From Ammoniphilus resinae (GTDB lineage Bacteria; Bacillota; Bacilli; Aneurinibacillales; RAOX-1): a stretch of DNA of 64,000 nucleotides. Shown here in pieces: positions 44,843 through 54,155 of this stretch; positions within the stretch are counted from its first letter, which is position 1, and each line of letters begins with the position of its first letter. The notes beneath the pieces are model-generated. The model was not told the DNA's origin, did not search any database, and saw nothing but the letters and a program-made list of their open reading frames with translations. Both the position numbers and the translations under genes were made by a program. Location: the NCBI RefSeq assembly GCF_017873965.1, contig NZ_JAGGKT010000007.1, positions 62,001 through 126,000 on the forward strand, written 5' to 3'.

Positions 44843-44986
44843 AACATTTCATGGCTGGCGTTTGGTGGCCATGCATACTTTATCAATGTTCCAAACAGTA
44901 CCAGTTGAAGTGCCAGCAATCTTATGATATATTTTATAGTACATGTTCGAGATATTTTGATACCTTTTCCCTCCGGGGATATACAC

Positions 44987-45344
44987 GGGGGCGTTCTGGA
45001 TTCGACGGGGGTAGTTCGGGCATGAGTAGCGAGTCGGGGGGCTGCGGGCCTCGTTAACAACGCGGAGTTAAATATAACTGCAAAACAACCTAAATTACAA
45101 TTAGCTGCTTAATTGCAGCCTAATCCTTCTTTAGCGGATCGCCCATGTTCTCTTTAGAAGGTCATCTCAGTGGGATAGCTCGTCCGGAACGTTATCAGCC
45201 GGAAAGCGAAATGTAGGTAACTAGCCAAACCAGAAGCCTGTTGTTGGGCGTCGGGGCGGCGAAACTCTAATTCAGCAACTGCACTCGGAGAAGCTTATGT
45301 TGCGTTGCTTTCGGACGTGGGTTCGATTCCCACCGCCTCCACCA
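44987..45344 (+). ncRNA. ssrA: tmRNA (SsrA)
   Basis: The 5' end GGGGGCGTTCTGGATTCGAC and the 3' end with TTCGATTCCCACCGCCTCCACCA-type T-arm and acceptor pair as a seven-base tRNA-like stem, and CCA is encoded. The reading frame starts at resume codon GCA (45080) and encodes AKQPKLQLAA before TAA at 45110-45112. Together with the tRNA-borne alanine this gives a degradation tag ending in LAA. The pseudoknot-rich 3' half follows. The tag is shorter than the B. subtilis one and lacks the usual ALAA ending. Confidence 0.97.
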
Positions 45345-45365
45345 TACATAGTGGAGGTTTTTTTG
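45336..45365 (+). terminator. Terminator of ssrA
   Basis: CCTCCAC (in the tmRNA acceptor end) pairs with GTGGAGG (45351-45357) around an 8-base loop, followed by a T run. Confidence 0.85.
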
Positions 45366-45422
45366 TTTTACTAGTATATATGGAAGTTAATGACTGAGGT
45401 GTGACCGAATTTTGTTTTTTTG

Positions 45423-45449
45423 ACGTCTGTGAAGACGCTTTTTTTTTTT
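45423..45449 (+). terminator. Second hairpin with long T tract after ssrA
   Basis: CGTCT pairs with AGACG around a GTGA loop, followed by C and eleven T's. It is a short but likely effective back-up terminator. Confidence 0.65.
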
Positions 45450-45583
45450 GGGAAAAATGATGTAATAATTTGAGTTAAGGATCAAAATAACCTAATTATT
45501 GTTTGAAAATAGATATATACACTCGAAACCTTGAATACCTTATACATAGGAAAAAATACCTAGGGAAGGGGAATCGAGTATAT

Positions 45584-48500
45584 GTGAAGATTAAAACGGC
45601 ATTGAAAAAATTCTTGTATCCTTCAACCAGCAGTATATGGCATGCGATGGCAATCGTATACAGCTTTTCTGTCATTTCTTTGTTTCCCACCGTGTATGCC
45701 TTGTTGTTGTTGTTTGCAGGTGTGCTGTTGCTACGCTTTGATCTTCTTGCCGTGCTGCTTGGGGCGATGATTCCTTATGTATTTCCAAGCCTCCTCCCTT
45801 TATTTGCCACGGGTGAGGGGAGTTCATTTTGGATTGGTTTTGCCATGCTAAACGCAGGCTTGTATGTTCTTTTTTGGATCATATTTTACAAAAGGGCGGA
45901 AAAATCAGCTGAAACGGAGCGCAAGGCAGTTTTTTTGGACCCAACTGGGATCAGGTGGAGTTTATTAAAACGATCGACGATTGTATTGATCACCTTGTGC
46001 CTTGCGATCTCTACTGTTTTGCTAATGAACCTGCTGCAAATCCCAACTCTTACCCAGCCCAAAAATCTGCAAACCCTAGCCGTTCCCTTTGTATTTCAAG
46101 CCGGATTACGTGAAGCAGGACTTTATGGAACCGATGACACCAAAGAACTGTATGCCTACATCAAGACCGATGACCCAGAAGGAGAGCAATCCTTCGCAAA
46201 TCATATCGAATCCATTCATACCCTTCTTCCGCATTGGTTTCAATTCTCAGAAGGGGCAAGGCTAGAGGATCACTCTGAGGAAAATCTTTTAGAACTGGCA
46301 AAACAACATCACGTGGAGATCTTGCCGATCCTTTCCGATTTTCCCGATGGTTGGAAAGATCCACACATGGCAGCGAACCTTGAAGTTGAGCATGCAAGGG
46401 CACAGCTCGCTTTAAACTTATTAGTGCAAGTTTCCAAGTATCAAGTCAATGGAATCACCTTTGATTTCCTCAATTTCCCAAATGACCCGAAATTTCATAA
46501 GAACTTCCTTAAATTGATTAAAGAATTACATGAACTGTTTCAACCCTTTCATCTAAAAATTGCCGTTACGGTTTACCCAGGAAGAACAGATGCAGAGAAC
46601 ATTAAACAGTTAGAGCCCTATGTTCATCGTTTCATTGCTGTAACGGACGGCTTAGGGCAGGGTGATCTGGGCAAATGGAAGATTCCTTCAGAAAAACTCA
46701 TTATTCGCTTAGAAAACTATGCAACCACAGAGGGAACAACCCTTTCCTTTATGGATGCAATCAATCGCAGTTGGGAACAGCAAACATCTATAACTTGGGG
46801 AGAAAAGGGGCAACCAGTATTTCACTATACCCAGGGGGACCACGTTCATCACTTTCGGCTTTTTGATGCAGCAACTCTTTACAATCAAATTCACGGATCT
46901 CTATCGTTTATCCCAAAAGGATATGCCTTGAATCGGTTAGGAACGGAAGACCCAAGCTCTTGGAATGTACTGGCCCATCTTTTTCGCCAAGAACCATTGA
47001 ACCTGACCCGCATCGAAGTGCCTGGGGATATCCGTATGATGGGAGAAGGGGAAATCCTAAAGCTCTATTCTCAATCACAGGAGGGGAAACGGGATCTGCA
47101 AATTGATTCTACCGGAAAAATTATTGATGTACGGTACCTCCAATTGCCCTTTGCATTTCAGATCCAACGAGCCGGAAAAACGAATGAAAAAGTGGTTGCC
47201 CTAACCTTTAGCGATGGTCCACATCCTGTCTTTACCGAGCAAATTTTAGACATTTTGCAGCAATATAAAGTTCCCGCTACCTTTTTCCTGATTGGGACGA
47301 ATGCCTCCATGAATCAGTCTTTAGTCCAGCGGATGGTCAAAGAAGGGCATGTGATCGGAAATGCCACGTTTTCCATTGCTAAGGAGACTGACTTGCAACG
47401 ATTAAAGTTAGAGCTTCATGCTAATCAACGATTCATCGAAGGGATTACCGGTTACTCTACACGCTTGTTCTCTCCACCACCTAACCTTCGAATCGAACCG
47501 AATTGGAATAAGATGATGGAGATTGTTCATGAATTGGAATATTCCTTGGTAGAAGGAGCTATCGATCCTCGGGATACCCAACATCCTAGTCCATCTCCCG
47601 AAGAAATTGTGCAGCGAATTATCCGCAATACTCAGAAAGGGCATATTATCTCCCTTCATGATGGCGGAGAACAGAGGGAAAATACGGTAAATGCCTTACC
47701 CATCATCATTGAAACCTTACAGAGTAAAGGATATCGCTTTGCACCCATCAGCGAGCTGATGGGCAGTACCCCTCAACAGGTAATGCCTATCGTTACCGCT
47801 CAGACAAAATGGATAAATGATCAACTGGCTTTTTTGGCTGCTCCTGCCGTTCACCGATTCTTTACAGTTGTGTTTTATGGATCAATTATTCTTGGGATCT
47901 TACGCCTACTACTCTTGTGTGTATTCGCTTATAGCCAGCGTAAAAAGCAAAAAACGATACCAACCAAATCGTCCCCGTTCGTTAGCGTGGTTCTTGCAGC
48001 CTATAATGAGGAGAAAATTATCCAGAAAACGCTAGAATCAATTCTTGAGAGTACCTACCCACAATTCGAAATCATTGTTGTCAATGATGGCTCGGTAGAT
48101 GGTACACGAGATAGGGTACTAGAAATGAGTAAACTTGATCCTCGAATCCGCTTAATTGATCAGGAAAACCAAGGGAAATCGTATGCTATCAACCGAGGGT
48201 TCCAGGCATCACATGGCGATATTATTGTTTCCATTGATGCAGATACCCAAGTCCTGCCGCAGGCGATTGAATGGCTAGTCCGTCCATTTGAACATCCAGA
48301 GGTAGCAGCTGTATCCGGTAACGTCAAGGTCGGAAATCTAAAAAACCGGTTAACAATGTGGCAGCATATGGAATATGTAGCCAGTTTTAATTTGGACCGT
48401 CGAGCCTTTTCTTTAATCCGTTCTGTTCCTGTTGTTCCTGGAGCAATCGGGGCGTGGAGGAAGGAGGACGTGGAGCGAGCCGGCTTTTTCTCCCATGATA

Positions 48501-49051
48501 CATTAGCAGAAGATACGGACATGACCCTAAAGCTGCTGCGTGAAGGGAAACGTGTTTACTATGAAGAAAGAGCCCTAGCCTATACGGAAGCTCCCGATGA
48601 ATTTCGAAGCTTTGTCAAGCAACGCTTCCGCTGGGTCTATGGCACCCTTCAATGTGTTTGGAAGCATCGAGACACCATCTTTTGAAAGCGGTTTGGAAAG
48701 ATGGGATTCATTGTAATCCCCTACATGTGGCTCTTTCAGTTTATTTTTCAGCTATTTGTCCCATTTGCTGATTTGTACTCCCTATTTGCCCTCCTCACGG
48801 GGGGATCGATAAAAATCTTATATTTCTATCTTGCATTCTTTCTTGTAGATTTCTTCACTTGCTGGTTTGCTTTCGGTCTGGAAAAGGAAAGTCGCAAACC
48901 ACTGTGGGGATTCTTATACCAACGTTTCGTCTATCGTTACTTGCTTTGTTACATTGTATACCGAGCCTTCCTTAATGCACTCAGCGGAAAACGCCTGGGC
49001 TGGAATAAACTGCAAAGAAAAGGAAGCGTGAAGTTGCCTTTAAAAGGGTGA
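45584..49051 (+). pseudogene. Tri-domain GH18-like / NodB-like / GT2 membrane glycosyltransferase, interrupted by in-frame TGA
   Basis: The frame opens with GTG 45584 behind AAGGGGA and has N-terminal membrane helices. A GH18-like domain lies near residue 288 (NGITFDFLNF, where the catalytic glutamate is missing). A NodB deacetylase-like domain lies near 540-720. There TFSDGP replaces TFDDGP, and NATFSI replaces the metal-binding HTxxH. A family-2 glycosyltransferase begins near 797 (VSVVLAAYNEE, DADTQ, EDTD, QRFRW near 1012). TGA at 48683-48685 stops it after residue 1033. The same frame continues for about 120 residues with the C-terminal membrane helices expected of this enzyme type (GFIVIPYMWLFQ to RLGWNKLQRKGSVKL). 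It reads as a decaying gene unless the stop is a sequencing error or read through. Confidence 0.85.
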
Positions 49052-49060
49052 TATAGATGG

Positions 49061-49092
49061 GAGAGGAGGGGGACAGTTACCCCCTCCTTCTC
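49061..49092. terminator. Hairpin between the convergent glycosyltransferase and chitinase genes
   Basis: GGAGGGGG pairs with CCCCCTCC, extended by GAG/CTC across a bulge, around a 7-base loop. It lies between two convergent genes. T runs are weak on both sides. Confidence 0.5.
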
Positions 49093-49098
49093 AATTTA

Positions 49099-50338
49099 TC
49101 AGTGTTTAAAATTGAGTGTTTGAAGCACTTCACCTATAAGCTGGCCATTTCTATCTCCTGATAAATCCCAGAAGGTTGCCCCGCCCAGTTTATTTTCTTG
49201 AATATACTTTGCTTTATAAGAGACCGATTCTGCATCTTCATAGCTAATGAATACCTTTGTCAACGGATTAAAGGCGTAGGCAGTTTTTGATATGTCATTC
49301 CAATGCCGCGTATAGCCTCTTTTGTTGAGGTAATTTTGCCGTATGTCAGTTACATCGAGGATACCGGTGTAATCTTTCCCTTCATCCCAAGTCCCATTCG
49401 GTGTCTCTATAGGGTTAAAGGATTGATATTCCCCATAATCCTTCCCATTTACCCCGCCAAAGCTGCGACCATATAGTGGGATCCCCAATACTAATTTTTC
49501 AGGCGGAATGCCTTGATGAAGGTATTCATTTACTACCCAATCAATGTAATTTTCCGATGCATTTGGCGCCTTTTCGTCATAATACAGCGGTGCCAAGTGT
49601 CCCGTAACCGGAGAGAATTGTGCTCCATTATAATCGTAAGCCATCATATTAAAGAAATCGACAGAAGCGTTTAAAGCAGCTCCTTCAATGAACTTAGCAT
49701 GCTTCATCCCAGGTCCAATGGTAGCTACTAATGTCCATCCAGCTTTAGCTTTATTCATTTGCTGGCGAAGCTCTGCCATCAAAAGGGTAAAGTTGGTTTG
49801 ATCTTCGGGTGTGCTCGGAAACTCCCAATCAATATCGATGCCATCAAACTTCCAATGCTTTAAAAATTGAACGGTGCTTTGAGCAAAGTTTTGCCTTCCT
49901 TGAGGAGTTGATGCTGCTAAAGCAAACTCTCTAGTCTGGTACTCGTTAGCCCCCCCTACAGTAATTAGGATCTTGAGATGTGGATAGGTTTTCTTTAATT
50001 CTTGCAACTCGTAAAAGTTACCACTTTGACATTGATCGTCTGGAATATTAGCATCCCAACAACTTGGTCGTCCATTCAACCCAACTCTCACATCCGCCCA
50101 CGGATCGCCTAGCACTATTTTTCCTTCTTTAATATGCGCAAATGCATAGTGTAGATGGGTCAGTTTATCAAGATTCTTGATATCCTTCACGTGAAAGCCT
50201 CGCTTATAGATGGCCCAAGAGGGATAATACCCCCCCCACCCTGTATTCTACCTTTACACTTGAAGCCTGCACAATCCAAGGTTCCGCGACTTGCATCACG
50301 AATAGCAGAACAAGCAGGAATGCCCAAGTTCTTCGCAT
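49099..50338 (-). pseudogene. Secreted GH18 chitinase-like glycosidase, frameshifted in a G8 run
   Basis: Read with one base removed, this encodes about 412 residues. A signal peptide (MRRTWAFLLVLLFVMQVAEP) is followed by VEYRVGGYYPSWAIYKRGF and a complete GH18 barrel with catalytic DGIDIDWEF, AYDYNG and a final GATFWDLSGD. Eight G's (plus-strand C's at 50230-50237) shift the frame. Seven would restore it. The first frame ends soon after the run, while the catalytic frame has no ribosome site of its own (first ATG complement at 50190). AAAGGAGG precedes ATG at 50338, so expression signals are intact. A slipping homopolymer, a sequencing error or true decay are all possible. Confidence 0.85.
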
Positions 50339-50650
50339 TCTAAGCCTCCTTTATTGGTTTATCTTTGGATGCCTATCTATATGCTATTAAACTAAACATG
50401 TATACCTATTTGAAGCCTTGTCATCTACTTTCCTATTCACATTTTATAGTTTTTTTAAATTGTTTTGTAATTTTAAAATGGTGTGATAAAATGGTTTTGA
50501 AATTTGGTATGGAGGTGATTAGATTTGAAATAAGGAACTGAAAGCAATCTCGTAATTCCTCAACCTTTCCTCTTGTACTGGTTTCTCTTTTACATTGTAG
50601 TACTCCCCTGATGTATCAGAATATCTATAAAATAAGAAGGGCTGTGGCTT
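50339..50650. other. Divergent intergenic gap with a plus-strand promoter
   Basis: This AT-rich gap separates the chitinase and NERD genes. A plus-strand promoter candidate is TTGTAA (50465-50470), 16 bases, TAAAAT (50487-50492) with a TGA extension. GGAGGTGATT at about 50511 is followed by a TTG-AAA-TAA mini-frame only. No other gene is seen. Confidence 0.45.
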
Positions 50651-51559
50651 ATGTTACTTAAAGGCCGATCCGAATCGGATGAATTAAAGAAAATGCGTTA
50701 TTTAAACATGCGAATGGAGTTGCCTGAAAAAGATAAGTTTTATTATTCGAATCTTGAAAAAGGTTATGAAGGCGAAGTGAAATTCGACCAACTTACCGAA
50801 AATCTTCAGGAAGAAAGAATTATCATTAATGATTTACTGCTTGAAGTAAATAACTCCTATTTTCAAATTGACAGTTTAATTATATCCCAGGGAGTGATTC
50901 ACCTTTTAGATGTTAAAAATTACGAAGGGGATTATTTCATAGAAACGGACAAGCTATTTGCTGTGAAAACTCGTCGAGAATACAAGAATCCAGTTACCCA
51001 ATTAAACAGAAGTGAGACTCTTTTTCGCATACTCCTCCAAAATCTTAGGCAAAAATATATTGTTGAAGCCTTTGTTATTTTTATCAACCCCGAATTCACC
51101 TTATATCAAGCCCCGATGGACCAACCCATTATTTTACCAACTCAAGTCAAACGTTTTTTGAGGAATCTAAATGAAACACGGTCAACTTTGAGTGCTGGAC
51201 ACAGAAAACTTGCTCAAAAACTTATATCATTGCATCAAACTAGTAATCCATTTTCAATGTTTCCTGGATATAACTATGATGAGTTACAAAAGGGAATATA
51301 CTGTATAAATTGTGGCTCATTTCATTCTTATAAAAAGAATTATGATCTAGTTTGCGGAAAGTGTGGGGAGTTCGAAAAAATTGAATCTGCTATTTTACGT
51401 AGCGTAGAGGAATTTAAACTATTATTTCCTGGACAAAGGATTACAACCCAAAGCGTTTCTGAGTGGTGCACGGCCGATTTAAATAACAAAACTATTTCTC
51501 GGGTTTTAAAGAAGAATTATACGAGCCTTGGAAAAGCCAAAAATACCTATTATAAATAA
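50651..51559 (+). CDS. NERD domain protein with zinc ribbon
   Basis: This 302-residue protein carries a nuclease-related NERD domain in the first half. Key segments are KGYEGEVKFDQL, LLLEVNNSYFQIDSLIIS and IHLLDVKNYEGDYF, with the D...(E/D)xK-type residues of restriction-like nucleases. A four-cysteine zinc ribbon follows (CINCG near residue 218 and CGKCG near 237), then a helical tail. NERD proteins are common in Bacillus and mostly uncharacterised. DNA processing is suspected. The ribosome site is weak (AAGAAGGG). It sits directly before a repeat array. Confidence 0.8.
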   Translation: MLLKGRSESDELKKMRYLNMRMELPEKDKFYYSNLEKGYEGEVKFDQLTENLQEERIIINDLLLEVNNSYFQIDSLIISQGVIHLLDVKNYEGDYFIETDKLFAVKTRREYKNPVTQLNRSETLFRILLQNLRQKYIVEAFVIFINPEFTLYQAPMDQPIILPTQVKRFLRNLNETRSTLSAGHRKLAQKLISLHQTSNPFSMFPGYNYDELQKGIYCINCGSFHSYKKNYDLVCGKCGEFEKIESAILRSVEEFKLLFPGQRITTQSVSEWCTADLNNKTISRVLKKNYTSLGKAKNTYYK

Positions 51560-51594
51560 TTAAGAAATAATACCTTGTCTCGATAAGGTGAGAG

Positions 51595-51826
51595 CTGTCC
51601 CGAATAGGCCGGAATAGAGACAGGTAGCAAGTAAAATAGGCAGGAGCTGTCCCGAATCGGCCGGAATAGAGACAGGTAGCGAGTAAAATAGGCGAGAACT
51701 GTCCCGAATCGGCCGGAATAGAGACAGGTAGCGAGTAAAATAGGCAGGAGCTGTCCCGAATCGGCCGGAATAGAGACAGGTAGCCAGTAAATTAGGTGAG
51801 AGCTGTCCCGATTGGCTGGAACAGAC
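51595..51826. repeat. 52-bp tandem array 2 (palindrome plus linker)
   Basis: Palindromes with arms CTGTCCCGAATC and GGAATAGAGACAG begin at 51595, 51647, 51699, 51751 and 51803, a step of exactly 52 bases. The 23-base linker (GTAGCGAGTAAAATAGGC-like) is nearly constant within the array. Against array 1 at 34.2 kb the 29-base palindrome agrees at about 22 positions while the linkers do not match. The last unit is degenerate. Long minus-strand frames over the array only reflect the repeats. Confidence 0.92.
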
Positions 51827-51828
51827 AA

Positions 51829-51854
51829 AAAAACGAACCCCCAGGTTCGTTTTT
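51829..51854. terminator. Bidirectional terminator
   Basis: AAAACGAACC pairs with GGTTCGTTTT around a CCCA loop, with A's before and T's after. It separates the NERD gene and repeat array (+) from the zinc-ribbon gene (-). Confidence 0.88.
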
Positions 51855-51878
51855 ATTCCAATTATTGCTATAATAAAA

Positions 51879-52043
51879 TCAATCTTTATATATAATACGT
51901 ACTCCAAGGTGGTAATAGGTTTCCTCGAGATAATGCTCGTTCGGGCATTGCATTGAATAGCCTGTATAGGAGTTCTGGTGTTCCAAAGGTTCGCCGCAAT
52001 CAGGGCATTTGTGAGAAAACCAATCTTTGAGCAGGGAATACAT
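51879..52043 (-). CDS. Small zinc-ribbon protein (54 residues)
   Basis: This short minus-strand frame starts MYSLLKDWFSHKCPDCGEPL and ends VRIIYKD. CPDCG and a downstream C-P-N-E-H (residues 14-17 and 34-38) form a likely zinc site. Aromatic residues are frequent. It has no recognised function. I think it is real because of the regular zinc motif, a fitting AAGGGG about 11 bases upstream and a good terminator just downstream. It is short enough to be missed by routine annotation. Confidence 0.65.
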   Translation of the reverse strand: MYSLLKDWFSHKCPDCGEPLEHQNSYTGYSMQCPNEHYLEETYYHLGVRIIYKD

Positions 52044-52152
52044 ACATTGAAAAACCCCTTATCCTCTAGGATTTTGTCTAAGATTTTACATCGTATGTTT
52101 ATTATGCCTTATAGGTTCACGCGTATTCTTTCACTCTAGAAATGGGGACTAC

Positions 52153-52953
52153 ATGATGGATATTTTGCTGTACCTTTTAATGTTTGTTCTGGGCGTGTTT
52201 GGCTCTTTTTTCTCCGGAATGCTAGGCATTGGCGGGGCGATTATTAATTTTCCGCTGATTCTGTACATCCCACCTTTGCTTAATGTAGGAGGTTTTACAG
52301 GGAAAGAGGTAGCTGCCATCAGCATGTTCCAAGTGTTTTTTGCCTCTCTTGCGGGCGTGCTTGCGTTCCGAAAGCAGAGTCGTGTTTCCGGACCCGCACT
52401 TATTCATAAGGGACTAGTCCTCAATATGGGGATAAGTATTATGATTGGCAGTTTAATCGGTGGAACGGGTTCGATGTTCTTAACGGGATATACGATTAAT
52501 TTTATCTACGGGATTTTAGCGATTGTTGCAGTCGTCCTAATGCTTATCCCTTCTAAAGGTAAGCGAGAGATCGTTGAACTTGAGCAAGTCACCTATAATA
52601 AGCTAATTGCGATTAGCTCATCCTTTATAGTTGGAATAGTTTCAGGAATTGTAGGTGCTGGAGGGGCTTTTATTCTAATTCCAATCATGTTAACGATCCT
52701 CAAGATCCCCGCACGTGTCGCCATTGCCTCATCACTTGCCATTGTTTTTATTTCTGCGGTGGGTGGAGTTATAGGGAAATTGGTGGCGGGAGGCATTCCA
52801 TTTCTGCCAACACTTTTTATTGTTATGGGCAGTTTGCTTGGAGCGCCACTCGGGGCAAGGGTCAGCAAGCAGATCAATGTCAGATACCTTCGCTATACAT
52901 TAATTGGTTTTATCTCAATAACGGCTATTAAAATCTGGTCAACGATCATTTAA
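52153..52953 (+). CDS. TSUP (TauE/SafE) family membrane permease
   Basis: This is a hydrophobic 266-residue protein with about eight helices in two homologous halves. Each half has the TauE/SafE pattern (SGMLGIGGAIINFPLIL near residue 18 and SGIVGAGGAFILIPIML near 165). Family members export or import sulfite, sulfonates or related anions. The substrate here is unknown. It is monocistronic, closed by a hairpin. ATG 52156 is an alternative start. Confidence 0.85.
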   Translation: MMDILLYLLMFVLGVFGSFFSGMLGIGGAIINFPLILYIPPLLNVGGFTGKEVAAISMFQVFFASLAGVLAFRKQSRVSGPALIHKGLVLNMGISIMIGSLIGGTGSMFLTGYTINFIYGILAIVAVVLMLIPSKGKREIVELEQVTYNKLIAISSSFIVGIVSGIVGAGGAFILIPIMLTILKIPARVAIASSLAIVFISAVGGVIGKLVAGGIPFLPTLFIVMGSLLGAPLGARVSKQINVRYLRYTLIGFISITAIKIWSTII

Positions 52954-52956
52954 ATG

Positions 52957-52992
52957 AAAAGGGGGTATCCTTAATTTGGGATACCTCCTTTT
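52957..52992. terminator. Terminator between the TSUP and YhcN-like genes
   Basis: AAAAGG-GGGTATCC pairs with GGGATACC-CCTTTT, with one unpaired T in the right arm, around a 7-base loop. It lies between convergent genes. Confidence 0.7.
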
Positions 52993-53049
52993 CGCTGCAT
53001 GTTTTCCCAAAAAAAGGAAATTGTATATATCATACCCCGTAGAAACTGC

Positions 53050-53538
53050 TTAGGATTTTTGAATGAGCGTAAAAGGCTTGACCTTCAAACCAACTTGGTT
53101 CATAAGGGTATTTAATTCTCGGTTCCCCACGGGTTTTCTGTTTTGAATCCTTTGGCTTATTTTATCAATTCGATTGTATAAATCACGATCAGTTACAACG
53201 TATAAGATGTTTTTCCTGGCTAGCCCTTGCATGCTTTGTTTTACTTTTTGTTTTAGGGAGTAATCAGACCCCTGATAGCGAGCGTCTTTTTTCAAACCAA
53301 TGAAGATACTGTCTCCGTACAGGACAACACTTGCGTTTGCCACACCAGGAATGGATTCAATTTGTCTATTGATCTCCCGATGGGTGTCATGGATATTTCC
53401 TGGTTGTTGGAGTTGGTTGGTTTCATAAGAACCGGGTTCATTGTTGGCGCTGTTTTTTATTTCAGCAGACTGATTATTACATCCGGTCAAGAGAAAAGCA
53501 GTGATTATACTGGCGACATAAACCGACTTTATTTTCAT
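53050..53538 (-). CDS. YhcN/YlaJ-family sporulation lipoprotein
   Basis: This 162-residue protein has a lipoprotein signal ending LLTGC, an asparagine/glutamine-rich linker, and the YhcN/YlaJ domain (IPGVANASVVLYGDSIFIGL). In B. subtilis YhcN-family members are made in the forespore and found in spore membranes or affect germination. It faces the TSUP gene tail to tail. The promoter was not identified with confidence. Confidence 0.85.
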   Translation of the reverse strand: MKIKSVYVASIITAFLLTGCNNQSAEIKNSANNEPGSYETNQLQQPGNIHDTHREINRQIESIPGVANASVVLYGDSIFIGLKKDARYQGSDYSLKQKVKQSMQGLARKNILYVVTDRDLYNRIDKISQRIQNRKPVGNRELNTLMNQVGLKVKPFTLIQKS

Positions 53539-54155
53539 TCTAACACCTCCATAACTTCAAACGATACTGTGCAGAACTTCCTGTGAGCTTTTTCGATTAG
53601 ATTCTAATAGAGGCTTTTCTTATAGGGTTGGTCCTGAACGGCCTTTTCAGTCAGGGAAGTTTATCCAAAAACGTTTGGATGTTTTATTGCCTGTAAAACA
53701 GTTCTATCGAGGAATAAAAAATTTCGCTCAAATTTAAATAAAAACAACAATTATGTTTCAAATGTGTCTAAATTATGTCAAACAACAAAAATACGTTTTT
53801 TACACTTCTAATAATGAAAATTATAATGTATAATCGTCACGTGAGGCGATATGTGCAAAGAAAGGATGGATAAACAATCTAATTCGTGTTTCTAACTTGA
53901 TTTGTTATCCCTCAATCTCTTTTGACATGTATTATGTTTAAAGCAGAGGATAAATGGGAAAAAAGAAGATAATGGCAAATTTGTCGTTTTTTCTGGATTA
54001 CGGCTTGTTTTGTCTGTTCTTTTCATGTGCAAAGAGCAGGGGGCTGCTACGGCTTAGTAAAGCCATTAGGTTAGGTTGAACCATCTCGGATGGTCATCAT
54101 AAATTTATTACATTGTTCATTGCAACTATAAACAAGGAAGTGGGGTTGATTACTG
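53539..54155. other. Long gap before the cta operon with promoter and leader hairpins
   Basis: No gene is seen in 617 bases. A good plus-strand promoter is TTTACA (53799-53804), 17 bases, TATAAT (53822-53827). It would give a leader of about 320 bases before ctaC. The leader can form GGCTT/AAGCC (54051-54064) and ACCATC/GATGGT (54080-54094) hairpins. The part before the promoter is very AT-rich and could hold activator sites and the YhcN-like gene promoter. Confidence 0.6.

Noticed and set aside
50511-50531. Strong ribosome site followed by TTG-AAA-TAA
   Set aside because: A two-codon frame cannot be supported as a gene or leader peptide without further evidence.
51550-51907. Two overlapping minus-strand frames with repeating peptide PVSIPA/YLSLFRP
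   Set aside because: They translate the 52-bp repeat array in two frames. The peptide repetition is a by-product of the DNA repeat, and neither has a ribosome site.
53852-53896. Possible 14-residue leader peptide in the cta operon leader
   Set aside because: The start is poorly spaced from AAAGGATGG-like sequence and the peptide has no suggestive composition.
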